Positions 9,303 to 18,446 of a DNA stretch of 64,000 bases are shown here, one piece after another. A program made the translations under genes and the position numbers. The notes under the pieces are model-generated. The model made no database searches. It saw only the letters and a list, made by a program, of their open reading frames with translations, and was not told where the DNA came from. Each line of letters begins with the position of its first letter. Position 1 is the stretch's first letter. Location: positions 1,736,001 through 1,800,000 of the forward strand of contig NZ_CP013443.1 of assembly GCF_001718835.1 (NCBI RefSeq). The letters are read 5' to 3'. This stretch comes from Burkholderia cepacia. GTDB lineage: Bacteria; Pseudomonadota; Gammaproteobacteria; Burkholderiales; Burkholderiaceae.

Positions 9303-10118
9303 ATGAAAATCCACACTCTCGCTACGTGGCTCGTCGGGGCTGCGCTCATTGCCGCAGGCACCGTCGCGCATGCGGACCGTCTCGACGACATCAAGAAGGC
9401 CGGCGTGCTGCGCGTCGCGACGTTCGACAGCAACCCGCCGTTCGGCTATGTCGACGGCAAGAGCAATCACATCGTCGGTCTCGACGTCGACTATGCGAAG
9501 GCGCTCGCCGACAAGCTCGGCGTGAAGCTGCAGCTCCAGCCGACCAACCCCGCAAACCGCATTCCGTTCCTGACGTCCGGCAAGGTCGATCTCGTGCTCG
9601 CGAACTTCACGATCACCGACGAGCGCGCGAAGCAGGTCGACTTCAGCATTCCGTATTTCTCGTCGGGCCAGCAGTTTCTCGCGAAGAAGGGCGTGCTGAA
9701 ATCGGCCGACCAGCTGAACGGGCTGCGCGTCGGCGCCGACAAGGGCACGACCAACGAGATCACGCTGCGCGAGAAATTCCCGAAGGCGACGATCGTCGCG
9801 TACGACGACACGCCGTTCGCGTTCGCCGCGCTGCGCGCCGGCAACGTGCAGGCGATCACGCAGGACGGCCCGAAGCTGATCGGCCTGCTCGCGAACGTGC
9901 CGGACAAGCAGAACTACGAGATCCCGGCGTTCACGATCTCCAACGACTACATGGGCGTCGGCGTGCCGAAAGGCGAGACGCGCCTGCTCGGCTTCGTCAA
10001 CGACACGCTCAAGGGGCTCGAGGCGAACGGGCGCGCCGTGCAGATCTACGACGCATGGTTCGGGCCGACGACGAAGACGCCGCTCACGCGCATCTTCCGG
10101 ATCGGCGACAAGACCTGA
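9303..10118 (+). CDS. Polar amino acid ABC transporter, periplasmic binding protein
   Basis: A 271-residue bacterial extracellular solute-binding protein of family 3. A Sec signal peptide covers residues 1-24, with cleavage predicted after AHA. The mature protein begins DRLDDIKKAGVLRVATF, the usual lobe I opening, and includes GLDVDYAKALADKLG and the ligand-loop region DLVLANFTITDERAKQVDFS. The start at 9303 gives a clean signal sequence; a GTG six bases earlier is possible. It is followed by two permease genes. The ligand is not readable from sequence; the family binds polar or acidic amino acids. Confidence 0.88.
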   Translation: MKIHTLATWLVGAALIAAGTVAHADRLDDIKKAGVLRVATFDSNPPFGYVDGKSNHIVGLDVDYAKALADKLGVKLQLQPTNPANRIPFLTSGKVDLVLANFTITDERAKQVDFSIPYFSSGQQFLAKKGVLKSADQLNGLRVGADKGTTNEITLREKFPKATIVAYDDTPFAFAALRAGNVQAITQDGPKLIGLLANVPDKQNYEIPAFTISNDYMGVGVPKGETRLLGFVNDTLKGLEANGRAVQIYDAWFGPTTKTPLTRIFRIGDKT

Positions 10119-10236
10119 GCGCGCGACACGATACGTGACACACGCGCCGCGATGCGCCGCCGGGCCAACCGGCGAGTGCATCGCGGCGCATTTCGTTGAC
10201 TTCCGATCGCGGGCGCCACGCGTTCGCGCCACACGC

Positions 10237-10962
10237 ATGCTCGGGTTGGCTCCCAAATATCTGTCCTGGCTCTGGCAGGGCTTCCTGCTGACGCTCGGTC
10301 TCGCAGCCGCGTCGGCCGTCGCCGCGACCGCCGGCGGTCTTGCGCTGTCGATCCTGCGCCATGCGCGCCACCGGGTGCTGCGCGCCGCGGTGGCGGCCGC
10401 GTACGTCGTCACGTTCCGCAACACGCCGTTGCTCGTGCAGTTGCTGTTCTGGTATTTCGGCGTCGCGTCGCTGCTGCCCGACACGTGGATCGCATGGCTG
10501 AACGCGCGCCATGCGTTCGGCATGGGCCCGTTCACGCTCGCCTGGCCGTCGTTCGAATTCGTCGCGGGCTGGGTCGGGCTGAGCGCCTATACGGCCGCGT
10601 TCGTCGCCGAGGAATGCGAGGCCGGCCTGCGCGGCGTGCGGCGCGCGCAGCACGATGCGGCGGCCGCGCTCGGCCTCACGCCGATGCAGTCGCTGCGCTA
10701 CGTCGTGCTGCCGCAGGCCGTACGCATCGCGTTGCCGCCGCTGTTCGGCCAGTACATGAATCTCGTGAAGAACTCGTCGCTCGCGATGGCGATCGGCGTG
10801 GCCGAGCTGTCGTATGCGTCGCGGCAGGTCGAGACGGAGACGTTCAAGACCTTCGCCGCATTCGGCGTGGCGACTGTGCTGTACGTCGCGGCGGTGGCCG
10901 CGATCGAAGCGGGCGCATATGCGGCGACGCAATGGCGCGACCGGTTGGGGGCGGGGCGCTGA
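10237..10962 (+). CDS. Polar amino acid ABC transporter permease (HisM/GlnP type), first subunit
   Basis: A 241-residue inner-membrane permease. The family signature for ATPase contact (EAA loop) is visible as AAAALGLTPMQSLRYVVLPQA, and there are about five hydrophobic segments. I chose ATG 10237, where the hydrophobic N-terminus begins (MLGLAPKYLSWLWQGF); an open frame extends upstream without homology. It ends two bases before the next permease, so the two are translated together as the heteromeric membrane pair. Confidence 0.88.
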   Translation: MLGLAPKYLSWLWQGFLLTLGLAAASAVAATAGGLALSILRHARHRVLRAAVAAAYVVTFRNTPLLVQLLFWYFGVASLLPDTWIAWLNARHAFGMGPFTLAWPSFEFVAGWVGLSAYTAAFVAEECEAGLRGVRRAQHDAAAALGLTPMQSLRYVVLPQAVRIALPPLFGQYMNLVKNSSLAMAIGVAELSYASRQVETETFKTFAAFGVATVLYVAAVAAIEAGAYAATQWRDRLGAGR

Positions 10963-10964
10963 CG

Positions 10965-11702
10965 ATGGATTTCTCGCTGCTGCTCGCCAATCTGCCGTAC
11001 CTGCTCGTCGGCGCGTTCCCGGAGGGGCCGCTCGGCGGTGCCGCGCTGTCGCTGCTGCTCGCGATCGCGTCGGCCGTTGCATCGGCCGTGCTCGGCATCG
11101 CCCTCGGCGTCGCGATGGCGCTCGCGCGCGGCCCCGCGCGCGTGCTGCTGCTCGCGTTCATCGGCTTCTTCCGCGCGATTCCCGTGCTGATGCTGATTTT
11201 CTGGACCTACTTCCTGATGCCCGTGCTGCTGCACATGGACGTGCCGGGGCTCGCGACGGTCGTGTGCGCGCTCGCGCTGATCGGCGGCGCGTATCTCGCG
11301 CACGCGGTGCATGCGGGCATCGTCGCGGCCGGCGACGGGCAATGGCAGGCCGGGCTGTCGCTCGGTCTCACGCGCTGGCAGACGGTGCGCTACGTGCTGC
11401 TGCCGCAGGCGATCCGGATCATGACGCCGTCGTTCGTCAACCAGTGGGTCGCGCTCGTGAAGGACACGTCGCTCGCCTATATCGTCGGCGTGCCGGAACT
11501 GTCGTTCGTCGCGACGCAGGTGAACAACCGTCTGATGGTGTATCCGGCGCCGATCTTCCTGTTCGTCGCGCTGATCTACCTGGTGCTGTGTACGTCGCTC
11601 GACGGCGCGGCACGCTGGCTGCTGTCACGTCGCCCGCGTGCGGAACGCCACGCGCGCACGGCGGCCGGGCGCGCGCAGCCGGCGCGCGGCGCGACGCGTT
11701 GA
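10965..11702 (+). CDS. Polar amino acid ABC transporter permease, second subunit
   Basis: A 245-residue permease paralogous to its neighbour, with the EAA-type segment LSLGLTRWQTVRYVLLPQAI and the downstream NQWVALVKDTSLAYIVGV. The ATG at 10965 is two bases after the upstream stop. The C-terminus is an arginine-rich cytosolic tail. No ATP-binding subunit gene follows: the next gene is convergent and encodes a peptidase. The ATPase must be encoded elsewhere or shared with another system. Confidence 0.88.
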   Translation: MDFSLLLANLPYLLVGAFPEGPLGGAALSLLLAIASAVASAVLGIALGVAMALARGPARVLLLAFIGFFRAIPVLMLIFWTYFLMPVLLHMDVPGLATVVCALALIGGAYLAHAVHAGIVAAGDGQWQAGLSLGLTRWQTVRYVLLPQAIRIMTPSFVNQWVALVKDTSLAYIVGVPELSFVATQVNNRLMVYPAPIFLFVALIYLVLCTSLDGAARWLLSRRPRAERHARTAAGRAQPARGATR

Positions 11703-11723
11703 CGCCAACGGGCGCCGTGCGCG

Positions 11724-12974
11724 TCACGACGCGGCGTAGTGCGTATTGAAGACCGCGCGCAACGTCGACGTGTCGGTCGCGAAATCGCCCCACAGCGGCC
11801 CGTCGTTCTGCGCGAACGCGAACGGCGCCGTCTTGATCGACGCGAGCCGGAAGCGCCATTGCGCCGCTTCCTGGCGGAATGCGGTGAGCTGCATGTCGGA
11901 CAGCGCCGTCTGCGCGCTCGCGAGCGTGACGAGCGGGTCGACCGGATTGTTCGCGACCCGCACCTCGAAGTGCAGGTGCGGGCCCGTCGCGGCGCCGGTC
12001 ATCCCGACCGAGCCGATGCGCTGGCCCTGCCTGACCCGCTCGCCGACCTTCAGCCCGTGCGCGAACGCCGACAGGTGCGCGTAGTAGGTCGAGTAACCGT
12101 CGGCGTGATCGACGATCACGTAGCGGCCGTAGCCGCCCGGATCGGTTCCGACGAACGACACGACGCCGTCGGCCGCCGCGTCGACGGGCGTGCCGCTCGG
12201 CGCGGCGAGATCGACGCCCGTATGGAACGCCATCGCCTGCGACAGCGGATGGATTCGCTCGCCGAAGAACGAGCTGATGCGCGTCCATTTGACCGGCATC
12301 GTGAACGCGGCGGCTTCGAGCGGCGAGCCGTCGAGCGCGTAGTACGCGCCGTGCTCGGCGCCCGGCGCGCGGAACCAGATCGCGCCGAACGTGCGGCCGG
12401 CGACGCGCAGCTCGAGCGCGGTAAGGCGCGGCGTGCCGTCGTTCGTATCGAACGCGACGCGGTAGTAGTCGCCGCGCTGCGCGCTCGCGCGCATCGCGAC
12501 CTTGCCGCTGACGAGATCGCCGAGCTGGATGCGCACCTCGGGCGGCACGTCGAGACGGTTCAGCGTATCGGACAGCGTGAGCTCGATGTCGCCCGCCCGC
12601 AGCCCGTGCTCGGGCTCGGGCGGCGCGAGCGTGAACAGGTTCGCATAACCGAGCATGTCGTTGCGGTGCGCGCTGAGCGGCGCGAACAGGCCCGGCTGCG
12701 CGTTGCGCTCGCCGATCGTGTGGGCGAGCTCGCTCGTCACGAAATGCTGGGCAGTGGGAAACGGCGTGTCGGACAGCACGCGCTGCGGCAGCGCGGCCGT
12801 GCCCGAGTCGACGGCGCCCGGCAGTTGCGACACGGCCGGCAGCGCGGCGAGGCCGAGTGCGGCGAGGGCGCCGAGCACGGCGGCCGGCAGCATCGCGCGT
12901 ACGAGCTGCCACGCGCGCACGGGACGCGGCGCGGAAGAATCAGGAATTGCGGCAGACTTGACCAAGGTGTCCAC
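11724..12974 (-). CDS. M23 family metallopeptidase (LytM/MepM-like)
   Basis: A 416-residue peptidoglycan endopeptidase-like protein. An N-terminal hydrophobic anchor or signal segment covers about residues 25-48, followed by a periplasmic non-catalytic region with an OapA/Csd3-like character. The C-terminal M23 domain contains HTGVDLAAPSGTPV (zinc ligands His and Asp near 250 and 254) and HLHFEVRV (His near 330 and 332), so all zinc and catalytic positions are present. Known members cleave stem-peptide cross-links or activate amidases. It is convergent with the ABC permease, and a structured region lies upstream of it. Confidence 0.9.
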   Translation of the reverse strand: MDTLVKSAAIPDSSAPRPVRAWQLVRAMLPAAVLGALAALGLAALPAVSQLPGAVDSGTAALPQRVLSDTPFPTAQHFVTSELAHTIGERNAQPGLFAPLSAHRNDMLGYANLFTLAPPEPEHGLRAGDIELTLSDTLNRLDVPPEVRIQLGDLVSGKVAMRASAQRGDYYRVAFDTNDGTPRLTALELRVAGRTFGAIWFRAPGAEHGAYYALDGSPLEAAAFTMPVKWTRISSFFGERIHPLSQAMAFHTGVDLAAPSGTPVDAAADGVVSFVGTDPGGYGRYVIVDHADGYSTYYAHLSAFAHGLKVGERVRQGQRIGSVGMTGAATGPHLHFEVRVANNPVDPLVTLASAQTALSDMQLTAFRQEAAQWRFRLASIKTAPFAFAQNDGPLWGDFATDTSTLRAVFNTHYAAS

Positions 12975-13042
12975 ATCCAGGAAAGCGGTTCAAAGGGGTG
13001 TGGGCAGGGGCCGCCGAAAGGAGGGGGTGGCGGGCGTGCAAC

Positions 13043-13067
13043 AAAACAGGCCCCGCCAGGGGCCTGT
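13043..13067 (-). terminator. Rho-independent terminator, minus strand
   Basis: Read on the minus strand, ACAGGCCCC and GGGGCCTGT (13046-13054 and 13059-13067) form a 9-base-pair stem with a 4-base loop, followed by TTTTGTT. It would end a minus-strand transcript coming from amrR or from a separate small RNA just upstream. Confidence 0.75.
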
Positions 13068-13178
13068 GTCGTTTCCGTTCGACCCAACAGCGCGGGAGGC
13101 AACCCGCTTCGAACGGCGGCGTGCATACCGGGTCGAACCCGGTTATCACGAAGACGCTAAAGAAAGATGACAGCGTCA
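13043..13178 (-). ncRNA. Candidate small RNA or structured leader
   Basis: On the minus strand three stem-loops occur in series: a 6-base-pair stem with a 5-base loop at 13127-13143; a two-tier stem-loop at 13076-13115 (outer CGTTCGA/TCGAACG, inner GCGGG/CCCGC); and the terminator at 13043-13067. A TAGACT hexamer at 13078-13183 read in reverse (plus positions 13178-13183) could be a -10 element, with only a weak -35. The first hairpin resembles a tRNA T-arm but no tRNA can be folded around it. It could be an independent sRNA or the 3' end of the amrR mRNA. Confidence 0.35.
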
Positions 13179-13285
13179 GTCTACCGATGTTCCGCAAAAT
13201 GCAGAAAATTTTAAACGGGGTCGGAAATGTTGTTTCGCAGAGCGGAAAATTGGGATGATTTCGGTGTTTTTTGCGTATCCGGACC

Positions 13286-13933
13286 TCATTCAGGCAATTT
13301 TTGCGCGCGTCGCCGGAGCGCGGCGGACGTGCGCACGGTGTCGAAGCCGGCGTCGAGCATGGCCTCGGCGTCGTTCCACAGATTGCCGCGCAGCCGGTTG
13401 GTCCAGATCATCGACGCGAACACGCCTTCGAGCAGCGACACGAGATAGACGGCGGCCAGATGCACGTCGAGATCGGCGGCGAGTTCACCGGCCGCGATCG
13501 CGCGGCGCAGCAGCGCCTTCGTGATGCGCAGCATCTGCAATTCGAGCAGCATGCGGCGCCGCTGCAGCGCGCCGTTTTCCTCGCTCTGCTCGCACTTCGT
13601 ATAGAGGATCACGAGCACGCGCTGCATCGGGCCCGGCTCGCCGCATTCCTGCAGGTAGTGCGAGGCGGCGCGCCGCAGCGTGGCGAGCGGCGGCAGCCCG
13701 TCGCCCGCGTCGAAGCCTTCCGACGTGCGCGCGAACGCGCGGTCGCACATCGCGAGACACACCTCCATCTTGTTGCGGTAGTGGCCGTAGACGGCGCCGC
13801 GCGACATCCCGGCGGCCTCGGCGAGATCCGCCATCGCGGTTTGCGCGACGCCTTTCTCGAGCAGCACGAGCTCGGCGGCGTCGAGGATCCGGTGCTTGAT
13901 GGCGAGCGATTCTTCGCGGGTCTTGCGGGCCAT
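13286..13933 (-). CDS. amrR: TetR family repressor of the RND efflux operon (AmrR-like)
   Basis: A 215-residue TetR/AcrR-type regulator. The N-terminus MARKTREESLAIKHRILDAA leads into the helix-turn-helix around residues 25-50 (MADLAEAAGMSRGAVYGHYRNK). The C-terminal region, about residues 80-200, matches the AcrR/AmrR drug-binding domain (LLVRYLYTKCE-like VLVILYTKCEQSEENG). It is divergent from the amrA-amrB-oprA operon with a shared 150-base region holding a perfect palindrome, the standard arrangement for local repression. The symbol is assigned by analogy with Burkholderia AmrR. Confidence 0.85.
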   Translation of the reverse strand: MARKTREESLAIKHRILDAAELVLLEKGVAQTAMADLAEAAGMSRGAVYGHYRNKMEVCLAMCDRAFARTSEGFDAGDGLPPLATLRRAASHYLQECGEPGPMQRVLVILYTKCEQSEENGALQRRRMLLELQMLRITKALLRRAIAAGELAADLDVHLAAVYLVSLLEGVFASMIWTNRLRGNLWNDAEAMLDAGFDTVRTSAALRRRAQKLPE

Positions 13934-14000
13934 GTCCTGAAATTCCTTACAGTTCGCTGTCGTTTTATTGAGACAGTGTGACGGTCAGATTGAAGTGGTG

Positions 14001-14030
14001 TGTATTTAATCAGTCGTGACTGATTATAAT
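14001..14030 (+). promoter_or_regulatory. amrA promoter with palindromic TetR-type operator
   Basis: A perfect inverted repeat, TAATCAGTC (14007-14015), GT, GACTGATTA (14018-14026), directly abuts a TATAAT -10 at 14025-14030. A weak -35 candidate lies at 14001-14006. A repressor bound there would block RNA polymerase. It is the only strong palindrome between amrR and amrA, so it is the best candidate AmrR site. Confidence 0.65.
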
Positions 14031-14083
14031 CGGCCACCCTGAGCCGCCGCATTGTATCGGCGGCGAACGATCCGAGGTCACAT

Positions 14084-15283
14084 ATGAATAACAATCGCTC
14101 CCTGTTGCGCCACCGGCTGGCGCCGTTCGCGCTCGCGGCCGTGCTGGCCCTGGCCGGATGTGGAAAGGGCGACAAGGACGCCGCGCCGGAGGCCGCGAAA
14201 CAGGCGACGGTCGTGACGGTGCGCCCGACGGCCGTGCCGATGACCGTCGAATTGCCGGGCCGGCTCGACGCATACCGGCAGGCGGAAGTGCGCGCGCGGG
14301 TCGCGGGCATCGTGACCGCACGCGCCTACGAGGAAGGCCAGGAAGTGAAGCAGGGCGCGGTGCTGTTCCGCATCGATCCCGCGCCGCTGAAGGCCGCGCG
14401 CGACGCCGCGCAGGGGGCGCTCGCGAAGGCGCAGGCCGCCGCGCTCGCGGCGGGCGACAAGCGCCGCCGTTACGACGATCTCGTGCGCGATCGCGCGGTG
14501 AGCGAGCGCGACCACACCGAGGCCGTGGCCGGCGACACGCAGGCGAAGGCCGATGTTGCGTCCGCGAAGGCGGAACTCGCGCGGGCGCAGTTGCAGCTCG
14601 ACTATGCGACCGTCACCGCGCCGATCGCGGGCCGCGCACGGCGCGCGCTCGTGACCGAAGGCGCGCTCGTCGGCCAGGACCAGGCGACGCCGCTCACGAC
14701 CGTCGAGCAGCTCGACCCGATCTACGTGAACTTCTCGCAGCCGGCCGCCGACGTCGACGCGCTGCGCCGGGCGGTGAAGAGCGGGCGCGCGACGGGCATC
14801 GCGCAGCACGACATCTCGGTGACGCTGCTGCGCGCCGACGGTACCGCGTATCCGCTGAAGGGCAAGCTGCTGTTCAGCGATCTCGCGGTCGATCCGACCA
14901 CCGACACCGTCGCGATGCGCGCGCTGTTCCCGAATCCGGAGCGCGAGCTGCTGCCGGGCGCGTACGTGCGGATCGCGCTCGACACGGCGGTCGACCAGCG
15001 GGCGATCCTCGTGCCGCGCGATGCGCTGCTGCGCACGGCCGACCGCACGTCGGTGCGTGTCGTCGGCACGAACGGCAAGGTCAAGGACGTCGAGGTCGCG
15101 GCCGACCAGATGAGCGGCCACGACTGGCGCATCACGCGCGGCCTCGCGGGCGGCGAGCGCGTGATCGTCGACGATGCCGCGCAGTTCGCGCCCGATACGG
15201 CCGTCAAGCCCGTCGAGAAGGCGCCGCCGTCGAAAGCGGCGCCGGCAGCGGCCGCTTCGCAGGCGGCCGCCCGTCAAACCTGA
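14084..15283 (+). CDS. amrA: RND efflux periplasmic adaptor, lipoprotein (AmrA/MexX-like)
   Basis: A 399-residue membrane-fusion protein. A lipobox ends at Cys 26 (LALAGC), so it is anchored in the inner membrane through lipid. The family pattern follows: biotinyl-lipoyl half-motif (VAGIVTARAYEEGQEVKQGAVLFRID), alpha-hairpin about residues 95-165, second lipoyl half (LDYATVTAPIAGRARRALVTEG), then beta-barrel. It links the pump AmrB to OprA. The Pro/Ala-rich C-terminus is typical of AcrA/MexX proteins. It is the first gene of the operon, 25 bases before amrB. Confidence 0.9.
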   Translation: MNNNRSLLRHRLAPFALAAVLALAGCGKGDKDAAPEAAKQATVVTVRPTAVPMTVELPGRLDAYRQAEVRARVAGIVTARAYEEGQEVKQGAVLFRIDPAPLKAARDAAQGALAKAQAAALAAGDKRRRYDDLVRDRAVSERDHTEAVAGDTQAKADVASAKAELARAQLQLDYATVTAPIAGRARRALVTEGALVGQDQATPLTTVEQLDPIYVNFSQPAADVDALRRAVKSGRATGIAQHDISVTLLRADGTAYPLKGKLLFSDLAVDPTTDTVAMRALFPNPERELLPGAYVRIALDTAVDQRAILVPRDALLRTADRTSVRVVGTNGKVKDVEVAADQMSGHDWRITRGLAGGERVIVDDAAQFAPDTAVKPVEKAPPSKAAPAAAASQAAARQT

Positions 15284-15308
15284 CCGGTTAACACAACACC
15301 ACACCACC

Positions 15309-18300
15309 ATGGCACGTTTCTTCATCGATCGCCCCGTCTTCGCGTGGGTGATCGCAATCTTCATCATGCTGGGCGGCGCATTCGCGATCCGCTCGCTGCC
15401 CGTTGCGCAGTACCCGGACATCGCGCCGCCCGTCGTCAGCATCTACGCGACGTACCCGGGCGCGTCCGCGCAGGTCGTCGAGGAATCGGTGACCGCGCTG
15501 ATCGAGCGCGAAATGAACGGCGCGCCGGGGCTGATGTATACGTCCGCGACGAGCAGCGCCGGCGCGGCGTCGCTGTACCTGACGTTCAGGCAGGGCGTCA
15601 ACGCCGATCTCGCGGCCGTCGAAGTGCAGAACCGGCTGAAGACGGTCGATGCGCGGCTGCCGGAACCGGTGCGGCGCGACGGCATCCAGGTCGAGAAGGC
15701 GGCCGACAACATCCAGCTCGTGGTGTCGCTGACCTCCGACGACGGGCGCATGACCGACGTGCAGCTCGGCGAATATGCGTCGGCGAACGTCGTGCAGGCG
15801 CTGCGACGTGTCGACGGCGTCGGCCGGGTGCAGTTCTGGGGCGCCGAATATGCGATGCGGATCTGGCCCGACCCGGTGAAGATGGCCGGGCACGGCCTCA
15901 CCGCGTCGGATATCGCGTCGGCGGTGCGTGCGCACAACGCGCGCGTGACGATCGGCGACATCGGCCGCACCGCGGTGCCGGCGAGCGCACCGATCGCGGC
16001 GACGGTGTTCGCCGACGCGCCGCTGAAGACGCCGGCCGAGTTCGGCGCGATCGCGCTGCGCACGCAGGCCGACGGCTCCGCGCTGTACCTGCGCGACGTC
16101 GCGCGCGTCGAGTTCGGCGGCAACGACTACAACTATCCGTCGTACGTGAACGGCAAGGTCGCGACCGGGATGGGCATCAAGCTCGCGCCGGGCTCGAACG
16201 CGGTATCCACCGAGAAGCGCGTGCGCGCGACGATGGACGAGCTGTCCGCGTATTTCCCGCCCGGCGTGAAGTACCAGATCCCGTACGAGACGTCGTCGTT
16301 CGTGCGCGTGTCGATGAACAAGGTCGTCACGACGCTGATCGAGGCCGGCGTGCTCGTGTTCCTCGTGATGTTCCTGTTCATGCAGAACCTGCGCGCGACG
16401 CTGATCCCGACGCTCGTCGTGCCGGTCGCGCTCGCGGGCACGTTCGGCGTGATGTATGCGGCCGGCTTCTCGATCAACGTGCTGACGATGTTCGGGATGG
16501 TGCTCGCGATCGGCATCCTCGTCGACGACGCGATCGTCGTGGTCGAGAACGTCGAGCGGCTGATGGTCGAGGAGGGGCTCGGGCCGTACGATGCGACCGT
16601 CAAGGCGATGAAGCAGATCAGCGGCGCGATCGTCGGGATCACCGTGGTGCTGACGTCGGTGTTCGTGCCGATGGCGTTCTTCGGCGGCGCGGTGGGCAAC
16701 ATCTACCGGCAGTTCGCGCTGTCGCTCGCGGTGTCGATCGGCTTCTCGGCCTTCCTCGCGCTGTCGCTCACGCCCGCACTGTGCGCGACGCTGCTCAGGC
16801 CCGTGTCCGGCGAACATCACGAGAAGCGCGGCTTCTTCGGCTGGTTCAATCGCTTCGTCGCGCGTTCGACGCAGCGCTACGCGTCGCGCGTCGGCACGAT
16901 GCTGAAGAAGCCGGTGCGCTGGCTCGTCGTGTACGGCGCGCTGACCGCGGCCGCGGGGCTGATGCTCACGCAACTGCCGACCGCGTTCCTGCCCGACGAG
17001 GACCAGGGCAACTTCATGGTGATGGTGATCCGGCCGCAAGGCACGCCGCTCGCGGAAACGATGCAGAGCGTGCGGGAAGTCGAGTCGTACATCCGCCATG
17101 ACGAGCCGGCCGCGTATACGTTCGCGCTCGGCGGCTTCAACCTGTACGGCGAAGGGCCGAACGGCGGGATGATCTTCGTCACGCTGAAGAACTGGAAGGA
17201 GCGCAAGGCCGCAGACGCACACGTGCAGGCGATCGTCGCGCGCATCAACGAGCGCTTCGCGGGCACGCCGAACACGACGGTGTTCGCGATGAACTCGCCC
17301 GCGCTGCCCGATCTTGGCTCGTCGAGCGGCTTCGACTTCCGGCTGCAGAACCGCGGCGGGCTCGACTACGCGACGTTCAGCGCCGCGCGCGAGCAGCTGC
17401 TCGGGGCGGGCCGCAAGGATCCCGCGTTGACCGACCTGATGTTCGCCGGCACGCAGGACGCGCCGCAACTGAAGCTCGACATCGATCGCGCGAAGGCGTC
17501 CGCGCTCGGCGTGTCCATGGATGAGATCAACACGACGCTCGCGGTGATGTTCGGCTCGGACTATATCGGCGACTTCATGCACGGCACGCAGGTGCGGCGC
17601 GTGATCGTGCAGGCCGACGGGCTGCACCGGCTCGATCCGGACGACGTGAAGAAGCTGCGCGTGCGCAACTCGCACGGCGAGATGGTGCCGCTCGCGGCGT
17701 TCACGACGCTGCACTGGACGCTCGGGCCGCCGCAGCTCACGCGCTACAACGGCTTTCCGTCGTTCACGATCAACGGCTCGGCCGCGCAGGGCCACAGCAG
17801 CGGCGAGGCGATGGCCGCGATCGAGCAACTCGCGGCGAAGCTGCCGGCCGGCACCGGCTATGCGTGGTCGGGGCAGTCGTTCGAGGAGCGGCTGTCGGGC
17901 GCGCAGGCGCCGATGCTGTTCGCGCTGTCGGTGCTCGTCGTGTTTCTCGCGCTCGCGGCGCTCTACGAGAGCTGGTCGATTCCGTTCGCGGTGATGCTGG
18001 TCGTGCCGCTCGGCGTGATCGGCGCGGTGCTCGGCGTCACGCTGCGGGCGATGCCGAACGACATCTACTTCAAGGTGGGGCTGATCGCGACGATCGGCTT
18101 GTCCGCGAAGAACGCGATCCTGATCGTCGAAGTCGCGAAGGACCTGGTCGCGCAGCGCATGTCGCTCGTCGACGCCGCGCTCGAGGCCGCGCGCCTGCGG
18201 CTGCGGCCGATCGTGATGACGTCGCTCGCGTTCGGCGTCGGCGTGCTGCCGCTCGCGTTCGCATCGGGCGCCGCGTCCGGCGCGCAGATGGCGATCGGCA

Positions 18301-18446
18301 CCGGCGTGCTCGGTGGCGTGATCACGGCGACCGTGCTCGCGGTGTTCCTCGTTCCGCTGTTTTTCGTGATCGTCGGCCGCCTGTTCGACGTCGGCCCGCG
18401 CCGGCGCGGCGGCGCGCAGCCGGCGACGATGGAGGGTTCCCAATGA
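15309..18446 (+). CDS. amrB: RND efflux pump, inner membrane transporter (AmrB/MexY-like)
   Basis: A 1045-residue HAE-1 family proton/drug antiporter, the normal length. The N-terminus MARFFIDRPVFAWVIAIFIM is canonical. The TM4 proton relay is visible as GILVDDAIVVVENVER, with two adjacent Asp near residue 407, and the AcrB-type segment GxSAKNAILIVEFAK occurs as GLSAKNAILIVEVAK near residue 940. The position next to amrR, together with the MexY-like family, suggests aminoglycoside and macrolide export; substrate range is not readable from sequence. The stop overlaps the oprA start. Confidence 0.93.
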   Translation: MARFFIDRPVFAWVIAIFIMLGGAFAIRSLPVAQYPDIAPPVVSIYATYPGASAQVVEESVTALIEREMNGAPGLMYTSATSSAGAASLYLTFRQGVNADLAAVEVQNRLKTVDARLPEPVRRDGIQVEKAADNIQLVVSLTSDDGRMTDVQLGEYASANVVQALRRVDGVGRVQFWGAEYAMRIWPDPVKMAGHGLTASDIASAVRAHNARVTIGDIGRTAVPASAPIAATVFADAPLKTPAEFGAIALRTQADGSALYLRDVARVEFGGNDYNYPSYVNGKVATGMGIKLAPGSNAVSTEKRVRATMDELSAYFPPGVKYQIPYETSSFVRVSMNKVVTTLIEAGVLVFLVMFLFMQNLRATLIPTLVVPVALAGTFGVMYAAGFSINVLTMFGMVLAIGILVDDAIVVVENVERLMVEEGLGPYDATVKAMKQISGAIVGITVVLTSVFVPMAFFGGAVGNIYRQFALSLAVSIGFSAFLALSLTPALCATLLRPVSGEHHEKRGFFGWFNRFVARSTQRYASRVGTMLKKPVRWLVVYGALTAAAGLMLTQLPTAFLPDEDQGNFMVMVIRPQGTPLAETMQSVREVESYIRHDEPAAYTFALGGFNLYGEGPNGGMIFVTLKNWKERKAADAHVQAIVARINERFAGTPNTTVFAMNSPALPDLGSSSGFDFRLQNRGGLDYATFSAAREQLLGAGRKDPALTDLMFAGTQDAPQLKLDIDRAKASALGVSMDEINTTLAVMFGSDYIGDFMHGTQVRRVIVQADGLHRLDPDDVKKLRVRNSHGEMVPLAAFTTLHWTLGPPQLTRYNGFPSFTINGSAAQGHSSGEAMAAIEQLAAKLPAGTGYAWSGQSFEERLSGAQAPMLFALSVLVVFLALAALYESWSIPFAVMLVVPLGVIGAVLGVTLRAMPNDIYFKVGLIATIGLSAKNAILIVEVAKDLVAQRMSLVDAALEAARLRLRPIVMTSLAFGVGVLPLAFASGAASGAQMAIGTGVLGGVITATVLAVFLVPLFFVIVGRLFDVGPRRRGGAQPATMEGSQ

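Larger units (their letters stand above)
12975..13285. other. Structured intergenic region between amrR and the M23 gene
   Basis: There is no protein gene in these 311 bases. Both flanking genes are on the minus strand. Three stem-loops follow each other when read on the minus strand and the last has a T tract (listed separately as a candidate RNA and a terminator). The part at 13190-13260 is A+T-richer and could hold a promoter for the minus strand. Confidence 0.5.

Noticed and set aside
13121..13150. T-arm-like sequence suggesting a tRNA
   Set aside because: No acceptor, D or anticodon arm can be folded around it on either strand; the hairpin is better explained as part of a structured RNA or leader.
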